Translations under genes and position numbers: made by a program
The notes under the pieces: generated by a model
Told to the model about the DNA's origin: nothing
Seen by the model: the letters and a program-made list of their open reading frames with translations, nothing else
The model's database searches: none
DNA from: Candidatus Legionella polyplacis
GTDB taxonomy: Bacteria; Pseudomonadota; Gammaproteobacteria; Legionellales; Legionellaceae
Reading direction: 5' to 3'
Assembly: GCF_037013735.1 (NCBI RefSeq)
Contig: NZ_CP135136.1
Span: 62,001-126,000, forward strand
DNA: 64,000 nucleotides
Shown: piece by piece, positions 39,517 to 48,617 of the stretch
How the letters are laid out: each line of letters begins with the position of its first letter
Numbering within the stretch: the first letter of the stretch is position 1

Positions 39517-39903
39517 TTATTTATCATATTTTGAATTATATACATATATTATATATATAAACAATCCCAACAACAAAAAAAATACAGGACCAAACCATAA
39601 AATAATAGTTTGAACTGTAATAAATGGATTTAATAATATAAAAGAACCATATTTACTAACTATGTAATTAATAATACTAACATCATTTTCACCATTCATT
39701 ATTAACATATAAATTTTATTTTTTAAATTATTAGAAAATTCTGAATTAGAATTTAATAAATCCTGATTTTGACAAACAAGACACCTAAAGTTTTTTAATA
39801 AATATATAAAACGATCCTTTTCTTGTATTACATGAAAAGGATAAAAAACTTTTGTCATTCCAACCAGCAAAAAAAAAGAAAATATTAAAAATAATCTAAT
39901 CAC
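39517..39903 (-). CDS. ccmH: Cytochrome c maturation protein CcmH (N-terminal domain type)
   Basis: CcmH is a membrane-anchored thiol protein that reduces apocytochrome c so that CcmF can attach heme. The 128-residue protein has a signal-anchor (about 1-20), the redox motif RCLVCQNQD with Cys 41 and 44, the three-helix domain, and a C-terminal membrane segment (about 98-120). The start is GTG. The C-terminal TPR part (CcmI) found in E. coli CcmH is absent. It is the last gene of the ccm operon. Confidence 0.93.
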   Translation of the reverse strand: MIRLFLIFSFFLLVGMTKVFYPFHVIQEKDRFIYLLKNFRCLVCQNQDLLNSNSEFSNNLKNKIYMLIMNGENDVSIINYIVSKYGSFILLNPFITVQTIILWFGPVFFLLLGLFIYIIYVYNSKYDK

Positions 39904-39918
39904 TTTTATAATTTATTA

Positions 39919-40470
39919 TTATAAACTTTTAATTTTCGGCAAAAAAATTGTTTTCCATACTTTCTTGCTTAATTCTCCAACATAACAAATCCTAACAATT
40001 CCATTTTTATCTACTAAAAAAGTAGTAGGAAAATTATAAATTCCCAAATCAATAGATATTTCTCCATTATAATCTGTAATTATAAACTTATAAGGATTTC
40101 CCCAAATAAATAACCATTTTTTTATACTATAAATATCATTTTTATAATTTAAACCATATATATAAAAACCCTTTTTAGATAAAAACATCAATAAATTTCG
40201 TTCCTCAATAGAAGAATCATAATAATTTGTCCATACATTTAATAATGATAAATGTCCTTTCATATTTTTAAATAAACTAATTTTTTTTCCTTTATTAGAA
40301 ATAAATTGATACTTAAATAAATTTTTTCCTAAATATGAACAATAAAACTGTTCTTTTTTAAGAAATAAAGCTTTAAAAAAAAGATATAATAACAAAAAAG
40401 TTAAGATAAAACTTAAACTAAACCAAAAAACTATATTTATTTTCCTAAAAATTTTTTTATATAAAAACAT
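39919..40470 (-). CDS. ccmG: CcmG/DsbE-type thioredoxin-fold protein lacking its CxxC
   Basis: CcmG normally keeps CcmH and apocytochrome reduced in the periplasm. The 183-residue protein has one N-terminal membrane anchor (about 13-35) and the full family scaffold: LSLLNVW, IYGLNYKND, IWGNPYKFIITD, LGIYNFPTTFLVDKNGIVR with the cis-Pro loop. The active site WCxxC is replaced by YYDSS at 83-87; the two Cys codons are now TAT (40219-40221) and TCT (40210-40212). The frame is otherwise open, so this is not an obvious pseudogene. The start overlaps the end of ccmF by 34 bp. Confidence 0.88.
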   Translation of the reverse strand: MFLYKKIFRKINIVFWFSLSFILTFLLLYLFFKALFLKKEQFYCSYLGKNLFKYQFISNKGKKISLFKNMKGHLSLLNVWTNYYDSSIEERNLLMFLSKKGFYIYGLNYKNDIYSIKKWLFIWGNPYKFIITDYNGEISIDLGIYNFPTTFLVDKNGIVRICYVGELSKKVWKTIFLPKIKSL

Positions 40471-42419
40471 AATTTCTTTTTGTTAAATTTTGATAAATAT
40501 GGTGCTATTAATCCAAATAAACCACCACAAAAAATTAATATTCCACCACACCATATCCACCTAATAAATGGTTCATAATAAAAATATATAACCCATTCTG
40601 TATTAGATATAGGATCTCCTAAAGTTATATATATATCACGAAAAAAATTTTTATCAATACCTGCTATGCTTTTTACCATGTTAGTTACATTATAAATACG
40701 TTTTTCTGAATAAATATTTTTTACATAATTATTATTCTTGTATACAAAAAATTGAGCTTTTATACCATGATAATTTGGTCCATACAAAGGCAACTCATCA
40801 AAAAAATAAATTTTGTATCCTGAAAAATAAGCAATGTCTTTTAAATTCATACTAACAATCTCTTGATTCTTATATGCTGAAGAAAGCACAATACCTATTA
40901 ACATAATTGCAATACCAAAATGTGAAATTATCATTCCAAAAAATGAAAATCTTATTTTTTCTTTATTTAAATAATATTTATTTATACGTACCAAAACTAA
41001 TTGTAATAAATTTAAAATAATATAAAATGATAAAGATACCCCTAATAAAGCATAAATTTTAATTACATTAAAAAACAAATATAAAAAAATAAAAGATATA
41101 AAAAAACTTATACAAATAATATATTTAAAATTACATTTCTTTTTGATCAAAAAAACATTATCAAAATATAAATTAATTCCAAAACCCATAATTAATATTA
41201 AAGGTAATATCAAAAAACTAAACATAACATTAAAATATGGAGCTCCAACAGATATTTTTCCATAACCTAAAACATCAATTATAATTGGATATATTGTTCC
41301 TAAAAAAATAGTTATAGTACATGTAATCAACAAAATATTGTTTAATAATAAAATTCTTTCATAAAAACTAAACAAAACATTTCTTTTACTTGCAAAGAAA
41401 AAATTTTTTATTTTTAAGGAAAAAAATATTAAAAAACAAATTACTAATAAAAAGAAAAAACATAAAATATAAAAACTTTTCTTAGGATCTATAGAAAAAG
41501 AATGTACTGATATTAAAATTCCTGATCTTACTAAAAAAGTACCTATAAGACTTAAAAAAAAAGAAACAACAACCAACAAAATACTCCTAATACTTAAATA
41601 TTTTTTTTTCTCATCTATTAATAAAGAATGCAATAAAGCAGTGCCAATCAACCAAGGCATTAAAGAAATATTCTCCACCGGATCCCAAAACCACCATCCA
41701 CCCCATCCAAGCTCCCTATAAGCCCACCAACTACCTAAAATAATACCTATAGTCAAAAAACACCATGAAAATAAAACTAAAGGTCTTATTAATTCCCACC
41801 AAAATATTTCTTTTCTATTTTCCTTAAAAAATAAGATTGTCATAACAAAAGAAAAAATTATAGAAAATCCAACATATCCTATATAAAGAATAGGAGGATG
41901 TAATAAAAAACCTACATCTTGTAATATAGGATTTAGATCAAATCCATTGGAAAAATGTAAAAAAAATTGACGTTCAAATGGATTAGATTCCAATAATAAA
42001 AAAACAAAAAATCCAATACTTAAAACCCCCAATACAACTAACGAATAAAGTCTATTTATTAGTTTAAATCCCATAGAAAAATAACTAATTATTAACATCC
42101 AAAAACTAAGTATTAAAATCCAAAATAATATAGATCCTTCATGACCACTCCAAACAGCACACACTTTATAAAACCATGGTAAATATAAACTAGAATTAGT
42201 TAATACATAAGTTACAGTAAAATCATTTTTTACGAAACATAAAACAAGACAAAAATAAGAAAAAAAAACAAATAAAAACTGCATTCTTGCATATAAAAAA
42301 ATTATTTTTCCCAAAAAAACCTTATTTTCTTTCCAAATTTTAAAAATAGGAACCACAACAATTAGTATAGAAAATACTAAAGCAATAAACAAAAAAAATA
42401 AACCAATTTCAGCAATCAT
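40437..42419 (-). CDS. ccmF: Cytochrome c heme lyase subunit CcmF
   Basis: CcmF is the large membrane subunit that attaches heme from CcmE to the CxxCH of apocytochrome c. The 660-residue protein has about 15 hydrophobic segments, the WWD signature ELGWGGWWFWDPVENISLMPW, the HPPILYIGYVGFSI segment with a conserved His, and a large periplasmic domain near the C-terminus. It appears intact (E. coli 647). Its end overlaps ccmG. Confidence 0.97.
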   Translation of the reverse strand: MIAEIGLFFLFIALVFSILIVVVPIFKIWKENKVFLGKIIFLYARMQFLFVFFSYFCLVLCFVKNDFTVTYVLTNSSLYLPWFYKVCAVWSGHEGSILFWILILSFWMLIISYFSMGFKLINRLYSLVVLGVLSIGFFVFLLLESNPFERQFFLHFSNGFDLNPILQDVGFLLHPPILYIGYVGFSIIFSFVMTILFFKENRKEIFWWELIRPLVLFSWCFLTIGIILGSWWAYRELGWGGWWFWDPVENISLMPWLIGTALLHSLLIDEKKKYLSIRSILLVVVSFFLSLIGTFLVRSGILISVHSFSIDPKKSFYILCFFFLLVICFLIFFSLKIKNFFFASKRNVLFSFYERILLLNNILLITCTITIFLGTIYPIIIDVLGYGKISVGAPYFNVMFSFLILPLILIMGFGINLYFDNVFLIKKKCNFKYIICISFFISFIFLYLFFNVIKIYALLGVSLSFYIILNLLQLVLVRINKYYLNKEKIRFSFFGMIISHFGIAIMLIGIVLSSAYKNQEIVSMNLKDIAYFSGYKIYFFDELPLYGPNYHGIKAQFFVYKNNNYVKNIYSEKRIYNVTNMVKSIAGIDKNFFRDIYITLGDPISNTEWVIYFYYEPFIRWIWCGGILIFCGGLFGLIAPYLSKFNKKKLCFYIKKFLGK

Positions 42420-42463
42420 AAAATATACTCGTATTAATAATTATTAAATAAAATAAAATAACA

Positions 42464-42886
42464 TTACTTATTAAAATTAAAAATCTTTTTTTTATAAGGT
42501 ATATAATTAGCACTATGTTTAGATAAAACTTCTGTTGCTACAAAAATCTTTTTACCATAAATAATTTTACCCTTTACTACTACTTCTTGCCCTTCCTTAA
42601 ATAAATTTGGCAAAATTCCATTATAAATTACTGTAAAAGTATTTCTATAATCAGTTAATCGAAACTTAACAAAAAATCTAGATCCTCTAAAAATACTATT
42701 TTTTACAACCACTCCACCTAAACGAATAGTACAATTTTTTTGAAATTTTTTGTGTAAAATCTGTGTTGGAGTATAAAAAAAATTAACATTATTTTTTAAT
42801 AAAATTAATGTTACACTTACTAATAAAGTAATTAAAATAAAAGTAAAAAAAACTAATAACATTTTATTTATTTTTATCCTACTCAT
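42464..42886 (-). CDS. ccmE: Heme chaperone CcmE
   Basis: CcmE binds heme covalently in the periplasm and passes it to CcmF. The 140-residue protein has an N-terminal membrane anchor (about 9-30), the OB-fold (RLGGVVVKNSIFRGS, FTVIYNGILPNLFKEGQEVVVKG), and the heme-binding His 124 with Tyr 128 in LSKHSANY, close to the family's HDENY. Its ATG overlaps the ccmD stop (ATGA), indicating translational coupling. Confidence 0.96.
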   Translation of the reverse strand: MSRIKINKMLLVFFTFILITLLVSVTLILLKNNVNFFYTPTQILHKKFQKNCTIRLGGVVVKNSIFRGSRFFVKFRLTDYRNTFTVIYNGILPNLFKEGQEVVVKGKIIYGKKIFVATEVLSKHSANYIPYKKKIFNFNK

Positions 42887-43053
42887 CTTTTATTTTTTTT
42901 TAAATAAAATTTATAAATTTTACTTTTTAATTTTAAATATTTTATTTTTAAAATAAAAAAATTAATCAATAATGTAACAACCACTATAATATAAGAAATC
43001 CATACATAAAATGTATAATCTCCCATTTTAAAAACAATAAAAATTTTTCTCAT
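42883..43053 (-). CDS. ccmD: Heme exporter protein CcmD (very short)
   Basis: CcmD is a one-helix membrane protein that helps release holo-CcmE from CcmABC. This 56-residue frame sits exactly between ccmC and ccmE with ATGA overlaps at both ends. It contains MGDYTFYVWISYIIVVVTLL, the family's M-G-x-x-x-Y-V-W-x-x-Y pattern leading into a single membrane helix, then a Lys-rich cytoplasmic tail. The ATG at 43051-43053 overlaps the ccmC stop; Met 10 is a possible alternative start. Confidence 0.93.
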   Translation of the reverse strand: MRKIFIVFKMGDYTFYVWISYIIVVVTLLINFFILKIKYLKLKSKIYKFYLKKNKR

Positions 43054-43799
43054 AATTTCTTTAATATAATAAGAGATTTAATCCATTTAACATCATATTC
43101 GTGTAAAATAATTTCATAACAAATTTTTTGAAATACAAACCAAAAACAATAACTAATAAATCCTAATAATGTCATTATTAATGGATAATACATGCTAAAG
43201 GTAATTTTAGAACCGTAAAAAAGGGAAAAAGTAGACCCTTGATGCAAAGTACTCCACCAAATAACAGAATAATGAATAATCGGTAAATCAACTAAACCAA
43301 CTAATATCAAAATAGATACTATCTTAAAATTCTTTTCTCTATTTACATAATTACTATTACCAACAATAAAAATTGATAAATATATAAAAAATAAAATTAA
43401 TTCTGAAGTTAAACGAGCATCCCAAACCCACCAAGTTCCCCAAATTGGTTTCCCCCATATACTACCAGTTATAAGGGTTAAAAATGTCATTAAAACACCT
43501 AAAACAACACAACTATCCAATAAAATAATAATTATTCTAATTTCTAAAGTAAGAAAAATCAATGCCAAAAAAGCCATAATAATATAAATCATTATAGATA
43601 AAAAAGCAATTGGTACATGTACATACATAATTCTAAAAGCATCTCCTTGATAATAGTCTGATGGAGAAAAAAATAATCCACATAAAAAACCTAAAATCAA
43701 AAAAATACAAAAAATAATATTAAATCGTTTAGACCATCTTTCAGCAAATAAATAAGTTCTTTCAGTATAAAAACGCGATTTAAAAAATAACTTAAACAT
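43050..43799 (-). CDS. ccmC: Heme exporter/CcmE heme-loading protein CcmC
   Basis: CcmC loads heme onto CcmE. The 249-residue protein has six membrane segments, the WWD domain GKPIWGTWWVWDARLTSELIL, and the flanking heme-ligand His residues in MYVHVPIA and IIHYSVIWWSTLHQG. It appears intact. It is followed with an ATGA overlap by ccmD. Confidence 0.96.
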   Translation of the reverse strand: MFKLFFKSRFYTERTYLFAERWSKRFNIIFCIFLILGFLCGLFFSPSDYYQGDAFRIMYVHVPIAFLSIMIYIIMAFLALIFLTLEIRIIIILLDSCVVLGVLMTFLTLITGSIWGKPIWGTWWVWDARLTSELILFFIYLSIFIVGNSNYVNREKNFKIVSILILVGLVDLPIIHYSVIWWSTLHQGSTFSLFYGSKITFSMYYPLIMTLLGFISYCFWFVFQKICYEIILHEYDVKWIKSLIILKKL

Positions 43800-43866
43800 A
43801 AACTATAAATTTTCTAAAAAATTAATAACATATTAACATATAAAACTTAATTTATTTTTAAAATAT

Positions 43867-44547
43867 TTAATCATTAAAATTAATACGAATAACTTCTGTG
43901 ATAACAAATGGTAAAAAACTCATAAATAACAAAGAAATTAATAATAGAGAAATTAAATAAATTCCAAAAGGAGAATGATTCATACTACTACTTATGATAG
44001 TACTTCCCAAAATAATTACTGGAACACTTAGTGGAAAAAAAACTATAGAAATCAATGCTCCCTTCTGAGAATGTTTTTTTACCAAAGCAGAAGCAAATGC
44101 TGCAAGAAAAAAAATAGTTGGACTTCCAAATACAAAACTTAATATTATAATGAATAAGTTATAAATATTGAAATTAAACAATAGTGCCAAAAATGGACAA
44201 AATATTAAAATTGATAATAAATTTAAAAAACAATAAGAAAAGATTTTTGCACTTACCATCAATACCAATGGATAACCAGATACTAACCATTGTTCAATAA
44301 CACCATATTCATAATCCTGCATAAATAATACAGATGAAGATAATAAACACATTAACAATATTGATATCCAAAATAAACCAGGAGAAATACTTACAATCGA
44401 TACATATTCTGAAGATAAAGTTAAAGGAAAAAATATATTAACCATTAAAAAAAACAAAACAGAGTATAAAATAACACTTGGTTGTCTCATACATAATAAT
44501 AATTCACGATTTATTTGTCTTAAAAACAATATCCTTACATTTATCAT
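43867..44547 (-). CDS. ccmB: Cytochrome c maturation ABC transporter permease CcmB
   Basis: CcmB is the membrane partner of the ATPase CcmA; the complex releases holo-CcmE. The 226-residue protein has about six hydrophobic segments and family text such as FPLTLSSEY, LLSSSVLFMQDYEYGVIEQWLVS and FPLSVPVIILGS. Its start overlaps the end of ccmA by 44 bp, which implies coupled translation. Confidence 0.94.
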   Translation of the reverse strand: MINVRILFLRQINRELLLCMRQPSVILYSVLFFLMVNIFFPLTLSSEYVSIVSISPGLFWISILLMCLLSSSVLFMQDYEYGVIEQWLVSGYPLVLMVSAKIFSYCFLNLLSILIFCPFLALLFNFNIYNLFIIILSFVFGSPTIFFLAAFASALVKKHSQKGALISIVFFPLSVPVIILGSTIISSSMNHSPFGIYLISLLLISLLFMSFLPFVITEVIRINFND

Positions 44548-45157
44548 ATCTTTTATTTAAAAAATATTCCAAATAATTAACTTTTTTCAAAACAATATCC
44601 TGATGAGATACCAATATAATCATTCCACCACGACTTAAATGAGTAAGTATAATTTTTTTTATGAAAATAATCATTTTCTTATCTAAAGAGACAAACGGTT
44701 CATCTAATAGCCAAAATTTAGCATTCGTAATTAAAATTTTTAACAAGGAAACAAGGCGCTTTTGCCCTATAGACAAATAGTAACATAAATCATCATAAAA
44801 ATCTTGCAAATTAAATTGTTTCAATATTTTTTTATAATCTACTGTAAAATTAAATAAATGTATATCAAAAAAAATATTTTCTTTTACAGTTAATAATGGA
44901 GAAAACCCTAATTTATGCCCAACAAAACAAATATTTTTTTGATATAAAAATAAATTATCTAAGATATTTGTACCATTATATAAAATATATCCATTTTCAG
45001 GGTGGAAAATACCTGATATCACTTTTAATAAAGTCGTTTTGCCAACTCCATTATCTCCTTTTAAATGCAATAATTGACCATTATCTATGCAAAAATTTAC
45101 ATTCTCAAAAAGAAATTTATCCGTATAACCAAAATCTAATTCTTTAACTTCAAGCAT
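44504..45157 (-). CDS. ccmA: Cytochrome c maturation ABC transporter ATPase CcmA
   Basis: CcmA powers release of heme-loaded CcmE from CcmCD. The 217-residue protein has Walker A GDNGVGKTTLLKVISG near residue 34, an ABC signature altered to YLSIGQKRLVSLLKIL (the usual LSAGQQRR), and Walker B FWLLDEPFVSLDKK, then the switch His in LVSHQD. It is the first gene of the eight-gene ccmABCDEFGH operon, in which most junctions overlap or are very short. Confidence 0.95.
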   Translation of the reverse strand: MLEVKELDFGYTDKFLFENVNFCIDNGQLLHLKGDNGVGKTTLLKVISGIFHPENGYILYNGTNILDNLFLYQKNICFVGHKLGFSPLLTVKENIFFDIHLFNFTVDYKKILKQFNLQDFYDDLCYYLSIGQKRLVSLLKILITNAKFWLLDEPFVSLDKKMIIFIKKIILTHLSRGGMIILVSHQDIVLKKVNYLEYFLNKRYDKCKDIVFKTNKS

Positions 45158-45386
45158 ATATTATTATTATATAAAACATTATTTTATATAACAAAATCTC
45201 CACAGATATGCAATCTACTATATAAAATGATTTAATACAAAAAATTTATTTTTTTAAATCTAATTAATTTTATTTTATAAAAAATATCTATTATATAAAA
45301 CTTTATTTTTCATAAATTTATCTATAATAAAAATTATACTTTTAAATAGTTATTTAAAATTTATATAAAAAATCTTATAACAATAT

Positions 45387-48300
45387 TTATGTTTTATGAA
45401 CATAATAAAATTTTCTTAAAATCATTCTCACAAAATTATTATAATAATTATCTACTATAATTCCATTAAACAATAATATCTCTCCCAACTTTAAATAATT
45501 TTTATATTTCTGATAAAAAACTGAACTAACAACAATTTCTGCTACAGCAGAATAATCTTCTATATTAATAATTATAATTTCTTTTTCATTCTTTGTTAAA
45601 ATACTTTTAATGTTATTTATCAATCCACAACAGGAATAACATAAACCTTTCTTAATAAAAGTTAAATCAAAAATAGTCAGAATAAATTTTTTAAATTCTT
45701 TAACATATTTTTTTGTGGGATGATCTGTTAAATATAATCCTAATGTCTCCTTTTCACCAGAAAGTCTTTTATAATCCGACCAAGAATCCTTTAATTTAAT
45801 ACAACCATTATCTTCTTTATAATCATCTTCCAAAGAATTTAACAAATTAATTTGTCCATATTCAATGTCTTTATGAATTCTATTAACATTTTTTAAAACA
45901 CTATCCAATGACTCATATAAAATAGATCTACTTTCCATAAAACAATCCATACTTCCACTTTTTATTAAAACTTCTAAAACTCTACGATTAACTTTTTTTA
46001 AATCCATACGATAACAAAAATTAAATAAATTAATATATTCACCGTTTTTTATACGCTCTTCTACAATCAATTTAATTATTGATATTCCTAATCCTTTAAT
46101 AGCACCAAGTCCATATAAAACCGAATGATCATTAACAACCATAAATTTATACTGTGATTTATTAATTGATGGAGGAAGAATTTTAATATTCAATCTACCA
46201 CATTCATTAATAAACATAATTATTTTATCTGTATTACTCATATCATAAGACATAACAGCTGTCATAAAAAATGCAGGATAATTAGCTTTAATCCATGCAG
46301 TACGATAAGTAAGTAAAGCATAAGCTGCCGAATGAGATTTATTAAAACCATATCCTGCAAACTTTTCCATTATATTAAAAATATTAATTGCTAATTTAGA
46401 CGAAATATTAGATTGTTTTGCACCTTTAACAAAAATATTTCTTTGCTTATCCATATCATCTTTGTTTTTTTTACACATAGCTCTTCTTAATAAATCAGCA
46501 GATCCTAAACTATAATTTGCAAGAACTTGTGCAACTTGCATTACTTGTTCTTGATAAAGAATAACCCCATAAGTTTCCTCTAAAATCTCTTTTAAACTAA
46601 CATGTAAATATGAAACTTCTTTCTTTCTACTTTTGCAATCAATAAAATTTTCTACCATATTTGATTGTAATGGACCAGGCCTATATAATGCAATTAATGA
46701 GATAATATCTTCAAAACAATTAGGTTTTATTTTCTTTATCAATTTCCTCATACCATATGACTCTAATTGAAAAATACCAATAGTATTGCAAGATTGAAGT
46801 AAAGAAAATGTTTTTTCATCATTCAATGGTAATAAACTAACATTAATATAATCTTTATTAGACTTTTTCTTTTCTTTATTTATAAATGAAACCGCCCAAT
46901 CTATAATTGTTAAAGTTTTTAAACCTAAAAAATCAAATTTTATTAACCCAATGTATTCAAGATCATTTTTATCTAATTGACTCATAAATTGCAAAGAGTC
47001 TTTTTCACAATAAATAGCTGTAAAATTAGTTAATTTTGAAGGTGAAATTACTATCCCTCCAGCATGTTTACTAACATTTCTAACAATTCCTTCAAGTTTT
47101 ATTGATAAATCAATCAATTCCTTTACTTCTTCTTCTTCATTATAACGACTCATTAAAATATTATTTTGATATAATGCTTCATGTAAAGAAATACCTAATG
47201 TATAAGGAATTAATTTTGCTATTTTATCAACAAAATTATAAGAATAACCCAGAACACGACCAACATCTCTAACAACTGCTTTTGCAGATAAAGTACCAAA
47301 TGTGATGATTTTAGATACATTTTCTTTTCCATATTTTTTTGAAACATATTCAATAACACGATCTCTTCCTAGAATACAAAAATCAATATCAAAATCAGGC
47401 ATAAAAACCCTTTCCGGATTTAAAAAACGCTCAAAAAATAATTTATACTGTATCGGATCTATATCAGTAATATTTAAAGAATATGCAACAAGAGAACCAG
47501 CTCCAGATCCTCTACCAGGTCCAACAGGAATTTTATTTTCTTTAGCCCAACAAATAAAATCAGCAACAATAAGAAAATAACTAGCAAAACCCATATTATT
47601 AATAATATATAATTCATTTTCTAATCTTTTTTTATACTTTAAAAAAAGCCTATTATTAACATTTAACTCTCTTAAATAAATAATATTCTTAAAACGATTA
47701 AATAACCCTTTTATAGATAAATCAGATAAATAATCTTCAACCTTTTCACCATTAGGTGTAAAAAAATTAGGTAAATATTTATTAGTAGTATTAAACATCA
47801 CTGTACAACGTTTAGAAATTTCAACTGTATTTTTTATTGCCTGAGGTAAGTCTTTAAATAAAAGAATCATCTCTTCTGCAGAACGTAAATACTGTTGAGA
47901 ACTATATTTTTTATAACAATTATTATCAGATAACGTATAACCTTTATTAATACAAACACGTACTTCATGAGCTTCAAAATCATTTTTATACAAAAAACAA
48001 ACATCATTTGTAGCAACCAATGGTAAACCTAATTTATCAGCTAAATAAACTACTTTTTTATTATATTCAGATTCTCCTACTCTTCCAGTTCTTTGAATTT
48101 CTAAGTAAAATCGATTATAAAAAATTTTTGAAAAAAATTTAGCCATTTTAAAAGCTAATTTTTCATTATTTAATAATAATGCTCTTCCAATGCAGCCTAA
48201 CCTTCCACCAGATAAAACAATTAAACCTTCTGAATAAGTACTTAACCAGGAACTGTATATCAGAGGTAAATCAATTTTACTTCCAAATAATTTATTTTGA

Positions 48301-48617
48301 TATGATTTAGATATAAGAGCCATCAAATTTTTATAACCTATTTCATTTTGACATAGAAAAACTAAAGATGATATTTGTTCTAAATCTTCAGAAAAACAAT
48401 ATAATAAATCACTACCAAAAATAGGTTTAATCTTATTTCTAATAGCAGACCTATATACCTTAATGACTGAAAAAAGATTACAAAATTCAGTAACAGCAAC
48501 AGAATTCATATTCATATCTTGCAATCTTTTCATTAATGATGAAATTCTAATTAATCCATCCACAATAGAAAATTCAGTATGTAATCGTAAATGAACAAAT
48601 TTCCTTTCACTTTTCAT
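45387..48617 (-). CDS. dnaE: DNA polymerase III alpha subunit DnaE (shortened C-terminus)
   Basis: DnaE is the replicative polymerase. From the ATG at 48615-48617 it has 1076 residues, against about 1160 in E. coli; a GTG four codons upstream is less likely. Seen are the PHP domain (FVHLRLHTEFSIVDG), GPGRGSGAGSLVAYSL, the catalytic PDFDIDF and KFDFLGLKTL, LYRPGPLQSNMV, SHSAAYALLTYRTAWIKA, the helix-hairpin-helix, and the OB-fold. The protein stops just after the OB-fold, so the C-terminal tau-binding domain seems to be lost. It overlaps the end of ligA by 11 bp. Confidence 0.96.
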   Translation of the reverse strand: MKSERKFVHLRLHTEFSIVDGLIRISSLMKRLQDMNMNSVAVTEFCNLFSVIKVYRSAIRNKIKPIFGSDLLYCFSEDLEQISSLVFLCQNEIGYKNLMALISKSYQNKLFGSKIDLPLIYSSWLSTYSEGLIVLSGGRLGCIGRALLLNNEKLAFKMAKFFSKIFYNRFYLEIQRTGRVGESEYNKKVVYLADKLGLPLVATNDVCFLYKNDFEAHEVRVCINKGYTLSDNNCYKKYSSQQYLRSAEEMILLFKDLPQAIKNTVEISKRCTVMFNTTNKYLPNFFTPNGEKVEDYLSDLSIKGLFNRFKNIIYLRELNVNNRLFLKYKKRLENELYIINNMGFASYFLIVADFICWAKENKIPVGPGRGSGAGSLVAYSLNITDIDPIQYKLFFERFLNPERVFMPDFDIDFCILGRDRVIEYVSKKYGKENVSKIITFGTLSAKAVVRDVGRVLGYSYNFVDKIAKLIPYTLGISLHEALYQNNILMSRYNEEEEVKELIDLSIKLEGIVRNVSKHAGGIVISPSKLTNFTAIYCEKDSLQFMSQLDKNDLEYIGLIKFDFLGLKTLTIIDWAVSFINKEKKKSNKDYINVSLLPLNDEKTFSLLQSCNTIGIFQLESYGMRKLIKKIKPNCFEDIISLIALYRPGPLQSNMVENFIDCKSRKKEVSYLHVSLKEILEETYGVILYQEQVMQVAQVLANYSLGSADLLRRAMCKKNKDDMDKQRNIFVKGAKQSNISSKLAINIFNIMEKFAGYGFNKSHSAAYALLTYRTAWIKANYPAFFMTAVMSYDMSNTDKIIMFINECGRLNIKILPPSINKSQYKFMVVNDHSVLYGLGAIKGLGISIIKLIVEERIKNGEYINLFNFCYRMDLKKVNRRVLEVLIKSGSMDCFMESRSILYESLDSVLKNVNRIHKDIEYGQINLLNSLEDDYKEDNGCIKLKDSWSDYKRLSGEKETLGLYLTDHPTKKYVKEFKKFILTIFDLTFIKKGLCYSCCGLINNIKSILTKNEKEIIIINIEDYSAVAEIVVSSVFYQKYKNYLKLGEILLFNGIIVDNYYNNFVRMILRKFYYVHKT

